In this document: positions 16,328 to 23,865 of the stretch, piece by piece
Numbering within the stretch: the stretch's first letter is position 1
How the letters are laid out: every line of letters starts with the position of its first letter
Notes under the pieces: model-generated
What the model was told of the DNA's origin: nothing
The model's database searches: none
The model's input: only the letters and a program-made list of their open reading frames with translations
Made by a program: the position numbers and the translations under genes
NCBI GenBank assembly: GCA_021780095.1
Contig: JAJXZK010000220.1
Location: 1 to 26,053, forward strand
Length of the DNA: 26,053 nt
Source of the DNA: Acidobacteriota bacterium
Lineage (GTDB): Bacteria > Acidobacteriota > Terriglobia > Terriglobales > Acidobacteriaceae
Reading direction: 5' to 3'

Positions 16328-17839
16328 TCAAAATAGGCTAATTTGTCGCTGGCCCTCGATCCATTCCTCTAGAGTGGGCAGAGCCAGATCCTCACTCACC
16401 TCTTTTCGCAAGAGTTGTAGCGCCAGCATTAACTTTTGCGGTTGAGGTACTTTGCAGAACAGCGGATCTGTGCGCGACCGTTGCGCGGCGATCTCTTTGA
16501 TCCGTCCGTCCAGTTCTTTCTTCGGGTATCTCGCTTCGACTTCAGCTTGAACCTGCTGATCTCTCCATTCAATATAGTGTGATTCGAGAATCATCTTTTG
16601 GGACTCGCGTTCCCTCTCTTTCTTGCTGCGCTCCTCTTGGTCGCGCCGGCGGCGACTGGTAATAAATTGCGAGGGTATTGGAAGGCCATTCTCAATGGAG
16701 TAAATGATGAATCCAGCAGGATTGGTTATCTTTCCATGGTGGTCATTGGCCAGCTGAGAATCTGCATATTCAATTTGATCGACGATTACCTCGGGATCAT
16801 AAGTTTGCGCCAAGGCCTGCGCCTTCGCTGGTAGAACACCGTGCTCAATCAGACGATTGATTGCTGTCTGTTGCGCATCTGTGACTCCTCCGTCATTAGA
16901 TTTTTTGTCGGCCAACTGCCTTCGTTGGGACGCAGCGAGCACGCGCAATAATTCCGACCCGGGTGACAGCACGATCTTGTAACCCTGCTTGGATGTCATT
17001 GGCTGGATGTCCCATTTCGAGAGATATTTAATTCTCACGAGTTCGTCCAGCGACAGACCGATCGTACCCTTGATTTTAGAAAGGTGCTCATAGGTTTGAA
17101 TGTTGAGAAGAGTACAAAGTTCGGCGTAATCTTTCTCAACTTGCCTACCTTGGCTCGCATGGAACCATACATGAAGGTTCCCAAAGAGTCCCTTTGCGGT
17201 GGGACGTTTCAGTTGTTTGTAAGCATTGAAATCCTCAGGTATGACGTAGCGCAGATTCAGATTTTCGAGCAACCAATCTTCCATGACGACTTCATAGCGC
17301 TCGTGCCTCTCTGTGTTATTTAGTTCGCTCGTGCCGATCCGCTTAAAGCTTCTAAAAACATGCAATACCTCGTCCGTATAGCTCTTTTTAGATGCTTTAT
17401 ACACTGTGCGCTCCGACGTGATGGTAGTGTCGGCCATCCTCTTGCCCCAATTCAATATCTCTTCATAGATGGCCCCGCCTGGCGTCAGGCCTAATTCCTT
17501 GATCAATCGATATCCAGTGAAACGGATTGGATTGGAAATATTTCCATTCTTCGCGTGTTCCTCGCTTACAATTTTCAAAAACGCTAGGAACTTGTCGCGA
17601 TCAACTGTGGATGGTAGTCCTAAAAGTTCCGAGCCACGAAATTCAGCTGCTACCTTAACGCGCTGTCCATCGCGAACTACCATTTGCTCTATACGTCGAG
17701 TGGATTTGGTCGGTAGCCGCGTATCATGCGCGCCGAAAAATCCGATACTTAACAAATTTTTCTCAAAACGAACCATGTCAACATCAACAGATATTGGCAA
17801 TAATGTTGGTTCGGTGGAATGAACTGTTTTTTTCGCCAT
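16328..17839 (-). CDS. repA: plasmid replication initiator, RPA type
   Basis: A 503-residue replication initiator of the RPA type (Replication initiator protein A, PF10134), which binds iterons and opens a plasmid origin. Family-like features are the N-terminal winged-helix region (LLGLPSTVDRDKFLAFLKIV near 73-92, then RFTGYRLIKELGL) and the second region FGNLHVWFHASQGRQVEKDY … LCTLLNIQTYEHLSKIKGTI … LDELVRIKYLSKWDIQ. A charged coiled-coil-like segment (RRRRDQEERSKKERERE) precedes the helical C-terminus. The ATG at 17839 has GAGGCAGA just upstream. Direct iterons lie 124 bases upstream of the start, which strongly supports the role. Expression is probably self-limited through the iterons and the repeat at 17853-17894. 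Confidence 0.85.
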   Translation of the reverse strand: MAKKTVHSTEPTLLPISVDVDMVRFEKNLLSIGFFGAHDTRLPTKSTRRIEQMVVRDGQRVKVAAEFRGSELLGLPSTVDRDKFLAFLKIVSEEHAKNGNISNPIRFTGYRLIKELGLTPGGAIYEEILNWGKRMADTTITSERTVYKASKKSYTDEVLHVFRSFKRIGTSELNNTERHERYEVVMEDWLLENLNLRYVIPEDFNAYKQLKRPTAKGLFGNLHVWFHASQGRQVEKDYAELCTLLNIQTYEHLSKIKGTIGLSLDELVRIKYLSKWDIQPMTSKQGYKIVLSPGSELLRVLAASQRRQLADKKSNDGGVTDAQQTAINRLIEHGVLPAKAQALAQTYDPEVIVDQIEYADSQLANDHHGKITNPAGFIIYSIENGLPIPSQFITSRRRRDQEERSKKERERESQKMILESHYIEWRDQQVQAEVEARYPKKELDGRIKEIAAQRSRTDPLFCKVPQPQKLMLALQLLRKEVSEDLALPTLEEWIEGQRQISLF

Positions 17840-17852
17840 TCTGCCTCATTGC

Positions 17853-17894
17853 GTTGCTGTTGTTGGTATGAATACTATAAGAAATAGCAGCAAC
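17853..17894. promoter_or_regulatory. inverted repeat over the putative rep promoter
   Basis: GTTGCTG (17853-17859) and CAGCAAC (17888-17894) form a 7-bp inverted repeat in the rep leader. A minus-strand -10 candidate TATAGT lies between the arms at 17878-17873, with only a poor -35 (CTTTCA). This suits an autorepression operator for the initiator. The surrounding 100 bases are AT-rich, as expected near an origin. Confidence 0.45.
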
Positions 17895-17962
17895 TATGAA
17901 AGCAAATAAGAACCTTCGATTCCCGCATAACTATGATTGCAAATGAGATGGAAGGCAATTTT

Positions 17963-18111
17963 TGCCAGCCAGCTACGTCATACTTGCCAGCTAACTCCGA
18001 TCATCATGCCACCCAACTCCGAAGGCTGAGTTCCAGCCGACTGCGATATACCTTCCAGCCAAGATCGACAATATTGCCAACCAACTCCGATATTTCTGCC
18101 AGCCCACTCCG
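17963..18111 (+). repeat. direct iteron array, seven copies, probable replication origin
   Basis: Seven direct copies of a 15-bp box with consensus close to TGCCAGCCAACTCCG start at 17963, 17985, 18007, 18031, 18053, 18075 and 18097. The spacing is 22, 22, 24, 22, 22, 22, about two helical turns, so all boxes face the same side of the DNA. This is the classic layout of an iteron-controlled plasmid origin, lying 124 bases upstream of the initiator gene. The first copy ends CTACGT like the boxes of the adjoining inverted array; most of the others end CTCCGA. The copies at 18031 and 18053 begin TTCC and are more degenerate. Confidence 0.9.
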
Positions 18112-18198
18112 ATACATTCCTTCAATCAATCTTTCGGAGGGGGATGCCGCGCTGCCAAATAAACGGGCCACCTTTGGATTGATACGAGGAGATAGTTA

Positions 18199-19050
18199 CG
18201 TAGCCGGCTGGCAGATCAAAAGCTATCCAACCTATTTTCAATGGCTTACATATCAACAGCCAATTGCCGACCGAGGTCCTGGTCGCGTTCAACCCACCTT
18301 TTCGTACTTTGGGAGCAAATAGACGGTCGTAGTCGGCTGGCAGTATTATTTATGAAGTGGTTCATTTTCAGTAAGATACCTGTTTTTTCCAGCCAGCTAC
18401 GTATGCGGGATGGAATATATCGTGTAGACCTGGTTCTCAAAGTCGAAGCTCGGCTATCGTAGTCAGTTGGCAGTTGTGAGCGTAAAGGTATTCATTTCAG
18501 ATGTATGTCCCGAAGTTTTACAGTCGACTACGTGTTCTTCGTCAGCGGTAAGATCATTGTTGAAGTCACTCAAAAATTGGGTAAGTGCTTTCGTAAAAAC
18601 CTCTCCTATCCACGTTTTTTCAGTGATATGAGCCCTATTCTGCCAGCCCGCTACGTTTCTCAATGCAGCCAAGGAGCTCTGACGCCTGCTCGATCCTATA
18701 TGCGATTGTTCGTAGTTGGCTGGCAGGATCTGAGATAACATCTTTATGCTCATAGAGATGGAGGTTCTTTGCCAGCCAACTACGTTATCTTAACTGTTCT
18801 TCATGGGAGCCATAACTTTGGCGCTCCATGAGGGAGACAAGATCAAATTGTCGTAACCAGCTGGCAAGATCAGTACAACTGACCTGTTTCCAGGCCCTAC
18901 GCGATCTTCGTGCCAGCCAGCTACGTGCTTTTGGATCATTCTCCAGATAGTTGCTGGTCTCCGAAGAATCCATAAATTGTTATTCTCCTGCAATCTCGCC
19001 GATTCTGTTTTGTTTTCAACGCGGTAGTCCTAGCCTGCCAGCTAGCTACG
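18199..19050. repeat. long-period array of inverted iteron-like boxes
   Basis: Boxes close to TGCCAGCCAGCTACG lie on the plus strand at 18387, 18518 (degenerate), 18641, 18770, 18911 and 19036. They lie on the minus strand at 18199, 18328, 18458, 18711 and 18852 (left ends). Four minus/plus pairs have an invariant 44- or 45-base gap: 18328/18387, 18458/18518, 18711/18770, 18852/18911. Plus-to-minus centre distances are 71, 70 and 82, differing by about one helical turn. Successive plus boxes are 123-141 bases apart. The DNA between boxes is unique and codes for nothing I recognise. A second Rep-binding zone for copy control, or a centromere-like array, are possible roles. Confidence 0.8.
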
Positions 19051-19076
19051 TGGCACCTCGCCTGGGTTGCCATTGC

Positions 19077-19302
19077 GGATACGGGGTGTCGCCGGCACTG
19101 GTCTCGAACGTAACCGATGCGGTGATCGAAGAAGTCAAAGCATGGCAGACGCGACCGCTGGATGCGGTCAATTCGATCATCTATCTGGATGTGCTGGTGG
19201 TGAAGATGCGCGGCGACGGGCGGGTGGAAAATCGCGCAGTGGTACGTGGCCATCGGCATCACGCTGGCGGGGATGAAGGAAGTGCTGGGCCTCTTGTCTG
19301 GC
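19077..19302 (+). pseudogene. IS256-family transposase fragment, frameshifted
   Basis: The reading YGVSPALVSNVTDAVIEEVK, AWQTRPLDAV and IIYLDVLVVKMRGDGRVENRAV matches the region of IS256 (Mutator-like) transposases that carries the first catalytic aspartate (YLD). One extra G near 19240 breaks the frame; the next frame continues YVAIGITLAGMKEVLGLLSG. Sequence both before and after is missing, so only about 75 codons remain. It lies immediately after the last iteron-like box. It is inactive and evidence of an old insertion at the edge of the origin region. Confidence 0.85.
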
Positions 19303-19329
19303 GTCGACTTTTCTTTCCGACCAGGAGTT

Positions 19330-19587
19330 TTAATTGTCGCCCGTCAGCCTCTGTACCTCGGCCAACGAAGGGGCGAAGTTCTGGTATTGGATTGCTTTGC
19401 CCCAGTCCGGAGTTGGGCTCGGTTTTTTCTCCGCCAGTTGCGCCTCCATCCAGCCCTCGTGACAATCTATACAACCACCGCAAGGGCTGCTTGTGCAGAG
19501 GGGGTAGTGCGCCCGCAGGCCTGAAAACGGACTCGTGAATTTCAAAATCGCCGCCGTTTGCGCATCGGCCGCTGCTAAATCAAGCAC
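19330..19587 (-). CDS. hypothetical small Cys-rich protein
   Basis: An 85-residue open frame starting with GTG at 19587, with AAGGA about 13 bases upstream. The middle has a cysteine cluster, CTSSPCGGCIDCHEGW, which could bind a metal, and the C-terminus reads WGKAIQYQNFAPSLAEVQRL. No family is recognised. The composition looks protein-like rather than random, but the start is weak and it lies beside an IS256 fragment, so it may be a gene remnant. Confidence 0.4.
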   Translation of the reverse strand: MLDLAAADAQTAAILKFTSPFSGLRAHYPLCTSSPCGGCIDCHEGWMEAQLAEKKPSPTPDWGKAIQYQNFAPSLAEVQRLTGDN

Positions 19588-19918
19588 CTGTGGAGAGGTT
19601 CCTTAACTTGAACGTAGGACAATTCCCTTCCTGACAACTCGGACGAACGGATTACTTTGGATCGGCCGCTACTGCTCCAAGCCGAGCGAGATTTCTAGGC
19701 GTTCTGCGTTCTAACCTTCTGGTCTCCTTTAAACATCTGTTATTGCGCGATTGCGTAAAACATATTTTATTGGTGGCTTTTCCGAATCGGAGTAGGCTTT
19801 GGGAGAAAACAACAGAAAAATCTTTTCACTGAGAGTCAGGTCCGGCCCGGTACCCTTGAGACTCGCCCTTAATAAATATTCTTCCATGGCGCGAATCAGA
19901 ATGCCTTAATGCACTTGA

Positions 19919-19965
19919 CTGTACATGCCATGTACAGCACATGTATAAGACATGCACCGTGCATG
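19919..19965. promoter_or_regulatory. paired palindromes upstream of parA, probable operator
   Basis: Two perfect palindromes each centre on a single C: CTGTACATG-C-CATGTACAG (19919-19937) and CATGCAC-C-GTGCATG (19951-19965). Their centres are exactly 30 bases apart, about three helical turns, so a dimeric repressor could bind both on one face. They lie roughly 180-230 bases before the parA start. A ribbon-helix-helix or ParA-type autorepressor is the likely user; this is inference. Confidence 0.55.
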
Positions 19966-20014
19966 CGCATGGTATGTATTTGATCAGACAATACACTTTA
20001 TGACGTGAAGAGGT

Positions 20015-20100
20015 TTGCCATAACAAGACTTTGCGGGTATTGTAATGGCAAGCGATGACATGAAGGCACTTGTTATGTTTAGGCATGTCTTGCCAAGACT
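20015..20100. repeat. TTGCCA-containing inverted repeats, candidate partition site
   Basis: TTGCCATAACAA (20015-20026) and TTGTAATGGCAA (20040-20051) form a 12-bp inverted repeat with one mismatch. CATAACAAG (20019-20027) is also perfectly complementary to CTTGTTATG (20069-20077). A third TTGCCA, at 20090-20095, sits in the small palindrome GTCTTGCCAAGAC. Repeats just before parA are where type Ib partition systems keep their centromere. The assignment is by position only. Confidence 0.45.
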
Positions 20101-20147
20101 TATCAACTCAACGTATTTATTTGAAACAAAAGACGAAGGAGCATTGA

Positions 20148-20849
20148 ATGCCCGTCATCTGTACAGCCAACCCAAAGGGTGGGAGCGGTAAAAGCACCTC
20201 AACGCTTGTCCTCGCCACAACAATTGCGGCTACCGGAGCCTCAGTTTGTATCATTGATGCTGATCCCAACCAGCCAATTTTCGATTGGAGACAGCGTGGC
20301 TTCTCGAAGTCGCCCGTAACTATCGTAGGGGGAGTGAAAGAGGACACCATTATTCACATCATCGAAGATGAAGCCGCAAGACACCAGTTTGTTTTCGTCG
20401 ATCTAGAAGGGACCGCGAGTCTGCTGGTATCTCGTGCCATCGCGTTCTCAGACTTCGTGATCATACCGATCCAGGCGAGTGCAGTGGACGTCCGTCAAGC
20501 CGCGAAAGCCATTCAAGCAGTCCGCAACGAAGAGAAAATCAGGCAGCGCTCAAATCCTAATGCCACCATTCCGTACCGGGTTCTTATGACACGCACACCT
20601 GCACCTGGGGCACCCGTCTCCAGATCGCAACGCCAGCTCGAGACCGAAATTGCCGAAAGCAGTACCCTGCGATTCAAAACGAGCTTGGCTGAACGACAGG
20701 CCTACAAAATGATGTTTAGCGAGCGGCTTGCTTTAGATGAGCTTGCCGGCGCTGGGAACCTCGAAGGCGCGGTCGCGAATGCAACGGATCTCGTCAACGA
20801 ATTCCTCGTCACGCTCACATCCTTGGAAACTGGACAGGAGGTAGCATAA
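20148..20849 (+). CDS. parA: ParA-family partition ATPase (small, type Ib)
   Basis: A 233-residue ParA/MinD-type ATPase that drives plasmid DNA segregation on the nucleoid. The deviant Walker A motif KGGSGKST is at residues 10-17, followed by IIDADPNQP (36-43) and the Walker B-like segment FVFVDLEG. It lacks the extra N-terminal DNA-binding domain of type Ia ParA, so it is the short Ib/VirC1-like class. An AAGGAG ribosome binding site precedes ATG 20148. Its TAA overlaps the ATG of the next gene by one base. With rep and iterons nearby it is part of the replicon maintenance set. Confidence 0.93.
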   Translation: MPVICTANPKGGSGKSTSTLVLATTIAATGASVCIIDADPNQPIFDWRQRGFSKSPVTIVGGVKEDTIIHIIEDEAARHQFVFVDLEGTASLLVSRAIAFSDFVIIPIQASAVDVRQAAKAIQAVRNEEKIRQRSNPNATIPYRVLMTRTPAPGAPVSRSQRQLETEIAESSTLRFKTSLAERQAYKMMFSERLALDELAGAGNLEGAVANATDLVNEFLVTLTSLETGQEVA

Positions 20850-21217
20850 TGGCTGATTTTGGATTGAAATCCGAGGAGCGGAATGTTCCAAAACCCCAGG
20901 TGAACGTTGGCTTGATTTCCAACATAAAGCCAAGGGAGGTTCCACGTCCGACCGCACATATTGAAGAGAGTGATCGAGCAGCAGAGGCTACCGGATTTAC
21001 CAGCAGGGAGCCGGGACCGAAAGTCGAACCATACATCCGTCCGCTCTTGGGAAAACGCAAGCCAGAACAGCGCTACCCTTTGTCATTGATGCCGACAGTT
21101 GAGACCAGACTTCGATTCAACGCTTATGCTAAGAAGCATAATCTTTCCTTGCCCTTGGCCTTAGAACGGCTGCTGGACGAAAGCGAGTCGCTGGCAACAA
21201 TGCGGGGTGAACGATAG
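20849..21217 (+). CDS. small ParA partner, ribbon-helix-helix-like DNA-binding protein
   Basis: A 122-residue protein translated in TAATG overlap with parA. The N-terminal 75 residues are polar, proline-rich and probably flexible (KPREVPRPTAHIEESD). The C-terminal 45, RYPLSLMPTVETRLRFNAYA and KKHNLSLPLALERLLDE, fit a ribbon-helix-helix fold: one strand, then two helices. Type Ib partition systems have just such a small centromere-binding partner (ParG, omega or ParB-like), whose flexible tail stimulates the ParA ATPase. The family is not identified by name, but gene order and design make this role likely. Confidence 0.75.
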   Translation: MADFGLKSEERNVPKPQVNVGLISNIKPREVPRPTAHIEESDRAAEATGFTSREPGPKVEPYIRPLLGKRKPEQRYPLSLMPTVETRLRFNAYAKKHNLSLPLALERLLDESESLATMRGER

Positions 21218-21232
21218 CGCGATTGCCGCACA

Positions 21233-22021
21233 TCAGTCTGCTCTGGCACCACTTAAATCGGCGGTCAGGCCGGACAGTTCGTTTGCCACTGGAATTTGGC
21301 CTGTCGTTTTGACGCGTATTCTTGAGAACGTTTCTCCTTGATGCAGCAGCAGAATTCCTTTGCGCGCGAGCTCCAGCAAAGCAAGAAACAAAGCTGCCCG
21401 AGCGGCCACGCTCGGTTGAAGCTCGAACCAGTCGAGAGTTGAGACCGCTCCGCAAGAGGGAACTGCCGCGAGCCTTTCCACGATCCAGCCAATCTGATAT
21501 GCAACCGAGGCGTTTTGTTCGACTGCGTCCTCGAGGGAAGCTGCAGCTCGTGCGGCTTCCAGTGCCCTCCGCGTTGCGTCGAGGACATCGGCAATGGTTC
21601 GATCCTCGGCGGGCTGATCGAAAATCGAATCACGGCACCCGATCGAGGCCCCTCCGGAGCCGTGCCGCGGGTTCTGGCCTCGGCCCCGCAGAAACTCGGT
21701 CGCGGCGGCCAAGGCGGCAGGATCGAGAACGGCGCGCCGCAATTCTTCCCGCGGGGCCGGACCGTCGGACTCAGGGCAGGGAAGCAGACTCCGCGATTTC
21801 AAAAGCACCAGCCAGGAAGCGACTTCGACAAACTCCCCGCCGAGGTCCGCATCGATCTCTTTCGCGGCCTGGATATAGGCCAGGAATTGACGCGTAATCT
21901 CCACCACCGGCAGTTCGTCGATCGACCAGTCGTTGCGCCGCACCATGGCCAGCAGCAGATCGAACGGTCCCTCGTAGCGCGGAAGAGAAAGGCAAAGCCG
22001 CGAATTCGTTGCCTCGGTCAT
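21233..22021 (-). CDS. scpA: segregation and condensation protein A (ScpA)
   Basis: A 262-residue kleisin, the subunit that bridges the SMC heads in the SMC-ScpAB condensin. The N-terminus carries the family signature YEGPFDLLLAMV (residues 16-27), followed by VVEITRQFLAYI and ASWLVLLKSRSLLP. The C-terminus forms the winged helix (ARAALFLALLELARKGILLLHQGETF). The central linker is degenerate. ATG 22021 has AAGGACGGG upstream, and it lies 10 bases after the stop of the HTH gene, so the two are co-transcribed. It is separated from scpB by a divergent recombinase gene, whereas chromosomal scpA and scpB are usually adjacent, so this is probably an extra, mobile or plasmid-borne copy. Confidence 0.9.
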   Translation of the reverse strand: MTEATNSRLCLSLPRYEGPFDLLLAMVRRNDWSIDELPVVEITRQFLAYIQAAKEIDADLGGEFVEVASWLVLLKSRSLLPCPESDGPAPREELRRAVLDPAALAAATEFLRGRGQNPRHGSGGASIGCRDSIFDQPAEDRTIADVLDATRRALEAARAAASLEDAVEQNASVAYQIGWIVERLAAVPSCGAVSTLDWFELQPSVAARAALFLALLELARKGILLLHQGETFSRIRVKTTGQIPVANELSGLTADLSGARAD

Positions 22022-22031
22022 GTTCCCGTCC

Positions 22032-22598
22032 TTACGCGGTTGCGGCCCGGTCCTCGAATGTTTCCCCCGGTCCCGTCCCCGGCGCCGGATCTAGGTCCGC
22101 TTCCCGTCCGGAGTCGAGGGCCGCGGCGAACGCGGCAAAGTTGCTGGAGGCGGCCTGGGCCAAGCCCAGAATGCGGCCCAGCAGGTCCTCGGGAGAGGAA
22201 AACGCGATCGTCATCTGGCCCGGGGCCGAGAGGGTTGCGCCGGCCGGCAGGGAAGTCTTCTGGTGGCGGGGCCGGGACGGGGCGGGGATGCGTCGCGGCC
22301 GCTCTGCCGATCGCAATCCGTCCAGCTCCTCGACCACGCGGGATTTCCGGATGGCCTCGGCGGCATAGCCGCGCGGTCCGGCCAGACGGTCGAGTTGCAG
22401 CAACAGGTCCTCGCGGCGGACGACTGCGGCTGGACCCACCCGGTAGCCGCCCAGTCCGCGCATGAGGTTGTTGGCCTGGCGGGGCCCGACGCCGAAGAGA
22501 CCCTCGATGGTTTTGCGGTCCAGGAACGGAGCCGAGAGGGCCGAGACCGTGGCTCGGATTTTGGTCAGATCGGCGTGCCATCTGGGCTTGGCGGGCAT
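22032..22598 (-). CDS. helix-turn-helix protein paired with ScpA
   Basis: A 188-residue protein of unknown function. Residues 23-65 (LDRKTIEGLFGVGPRQANNL, MRGLGGYRVGPAAVVRREDL) look like a helix-turn-helix DNA-binding module. The rest is arginine- and proline-rich, then a helical alanine-rich tail (DLLGRILGLAQAASSNFAAF). I chose ATG 22598; an upstream TTG at 22643 adds residues of odd composition. No Shine-Dalgarno sequence is evident. The palindromic site 22661-22689 lies 62 bases upstream. It may regulate the module or act as a directionality or accessory factor for the recombinase; this is inferred from position only. Confidence 0.75.
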   Translation of the reverse strand: MPAKPRWHADLTKIRATVSALSAPFLDRKTIEGLFGVGPRQANNLMRGLGGYRVGPAAVVRREDLLLQLDRLAGPRGYAAEAIRKSRVVEELDGLRSAERPRRIPAPSRPRHQKTSLPAGATLSAPGQMTIAFSSPEDLLGRILGLAQAASSNFAAFAAALDSGREADLDPAPGTGPGETFEDRAATA

Positions 22599-22619
22599 GG
22601 AGAGAGGATACCACAAGAA

Positions 22620-22635
22620 CCACGTGAATACGTGG
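22620..22635. repeat. short palindrome upstream of the HTH gene
   Basis: CCACGT-GAAT-ACGTGG is a perfect 6-bp inverted repeat, 22 bases before the HTH start codon. It could be an operator or an accessory site next to the larger palindrome. Confidence 0.45.
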
Positions 22636-22660
22636 ATACGCAAAATAAAGATACGATAGG

Positions 22661-22689
22661 ACGCCTGATAAGAAGAGATTATCAGGCGT
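22661..22689. other. 11-7-11 palindromic site, candidate recombinase core or operator
   Basis: The arms ACGCCTGATAA (22661-22671) and TTATCAGGCGT (22679-22689) are perfectly complementary around a 7-base asymmetric centre GAAGAGA. Tyrosine recombinases act on exactly this design: two inverted 11-13-bp arms around a 6-8-bp crossover region. The site lies between the divergent HTH-scpA and recombinase-scpB pairs, 101 bases before the recombinase start. No second copy is seen in the window. There is no T-run, so a terminator is unlikely. An operator shared by both promoters remains possible. Confidence 0.65.
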
Positions 22690-22789
22690 TGTATATTAGA
22701 ATGGAAGAAATTGCCGTTTTTGCCGCTGGATGAGCCCGAGCCAAACCCACAGGTTAAATTCCACGGAAAACGGCCCTCTGGAGGTCCCG

Positions 22790-23848
22790 ATGCGCGGTAT
22801 TCCCGAAATCCTGCCTCCCGTGACGGACCTTGCGTCCGACGTCCCGCGGCGGCAGCCCTCGGCCAGCCCTCTGGCCCTGCGCCCCTTCCGTGCCGATGAC
22901 CCTTTATATGAGACCGCCCGCTCCGCCACCGAGTTTATCGGGGCCGCCAAGGCGGACGCCACCCATCGGGCCTACGAGTCCGACTGGCGAGACTTCGAGT
23001 CCTGGTGCCGCAGGCATGGACTTTCCTTCCTTCCCGCGCAGCCGGAAACGGTGGCGCTCTACATCAGTGCCCTTGCCAAACCATCCAATGGTGACCAACC
23101 TCGCAAGCCGAGCACCATCACCCGGCGGCTGACCGCGATCGCCACCCGGCACAAGGCGGTGGGCCTGGATTCTCCGGCCGCCATGCGGCACCCGCTGGTC
23201 TCGGACGCGCTGCATGGCATTCGCCGCACGCTGGGCACCGCGCCCGCCATGAAGAAACCGCTGACCCGGGAGAAGATCGTCCAGATGATCGCGTCGCTCG
23301 AGGGTCCGATCGCGGCCGCGCGCGACAAGGCGCTGCTACTGGTGGGCTTTGCCGGCAGCCTGCGCCGGGCCGAGCTGGCGGCCCTGCGGGTCGAGCACAT
23401 CCAGCGCCACCGCAAGGGGATCACCCTCGCCATCCCGCAGTCGAAGACCGACCAGGAAAAGAAGGGAAGGGAAGTGGAGATCCTGTACGGGGTCCACGAC
23501 CGCACCTGCCCGGTGCTGGCCCTCGACAACTGGTTGAAAATCGCTGGCATCCAGGACGGCTACGTCCTGCGCCGGGTAGGGCGGCACGGCAACGTGGGCG
23601 ACGCCCTCGACAAGGACTCGATCGGAAGAATTGTGAAGCGGCTGGTGGGCCGCGCCAACATCGGCGATCCGGCAGACTACGGCGGACACTCGCTGCGCGC
23701 CGGCTTCGTCACCGAGGCCTCGGCCAACGGGGCCACCGACCGCGAAATCATGAAACAGACCGGGCACAAGACCGTCGCCATGGTCCATCGCTATGCCCGC
23801 GAGGACCAGGCTGACCGGCAGAGCGCGGAAAGTAAGCTTGGGCTGTGA
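22790..23848 (+). CDS. tyrosine recombinase / integrase
   Basis: A 352-residue tyrosine site-specific recombinase. The N-terminal SAM-like core-binding domain (about 45-145, with ATHRAYESDWRDFESWCRRH) precedes the catalytic domain. All catalytic residues are visible: R192 (SLRRAEL), K219 (QSKT), H300 and R303 (GHSLRAGF), H326 (TGHKTV) and nucleophile Y335 (MVHRYARE). I chose ATG 22790, which has GGAGG just upstream; an ATG at 22730 adds 20 residues without a clear ribosome binding site. scpB starts 17 bases after its stop, so the two are one transcription unit. It could resolve replicon multimers, integrate the replicon or mobilise the module; the palindrome at 22661-22689 is its likely target. 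Confidence 0.93.
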   Translation: MRGIPEILPPVTDLASDVPRRQPSASPLALRPFRADDPLYETARSATEFIGAAKADATHRAYESDWRDFESWCRRHGLSFLPAQPETVALYISALAKPSNGDQPRKPSTITRRLTAIATRHKAVGLDSPAAMRHPLVSDALHGIRRTLGTAPAMKKPLTREKIVQMIASLEGPIAAARDKALLLVGFAGSLRRAELAALRVEHIQRHRKGITLAIPQSKTDQEKKGREVEILYGVHDRTCPVLALDNWLKIAGIQDGYVLRRVGRHGNVGDALDKDSIGRIVKRLVGRANIGDPADYGGHSLRAGFVTEASANGATDREIMKQTGHKTVAMVHRYAREDQADRQSAESKLGL

Positions 23849-23865
23849 GAACGGAGGAGGGATGA

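Larger units (their letters stand above)
19588..20147. other. parA leader region, palindrome-rich, no gene
   Basis: This 560-base stretch has no convincing gene. Its first half is featureless to me. The second half holds the palindromes and TTGCCA repeats listed separately, which probably make up the parA promoter, operator and perhaps the partition site. Confidence 0.6.

Noticed and set aside
16164..16445. 93-codon plus-strand ORF between SNF2 and rep
   Set aside because: No ribosome binding site, no known family, and it runs into the rep coding sequence on the opposite strand.
18604..18612. DnaA box near the iterons (CTATCCACG)
   Set aside because: It differs from the TTATCCACA consensus at two positions including both ends, and no second box supports it.
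18199..19050. CRISPR array
   Set aside because: The repeated unit is only about 15 bp, alternates orientation, is spaced 44-67 or more bases apart and has no cas genes nearby. It fits protein-binding boxes related to the neighbouring iterons better.
21515..22465. 316-codon plus-strand open frame
   Set aside because: It is antisense to scpA and the HTH gene, with low-complexity proline and arginine content.
22661..22689. Rho-independent terminator
   Set aside because: The hairpin lacks a following T-run on either strand and lies at the start, not the end, of two divergent operons.
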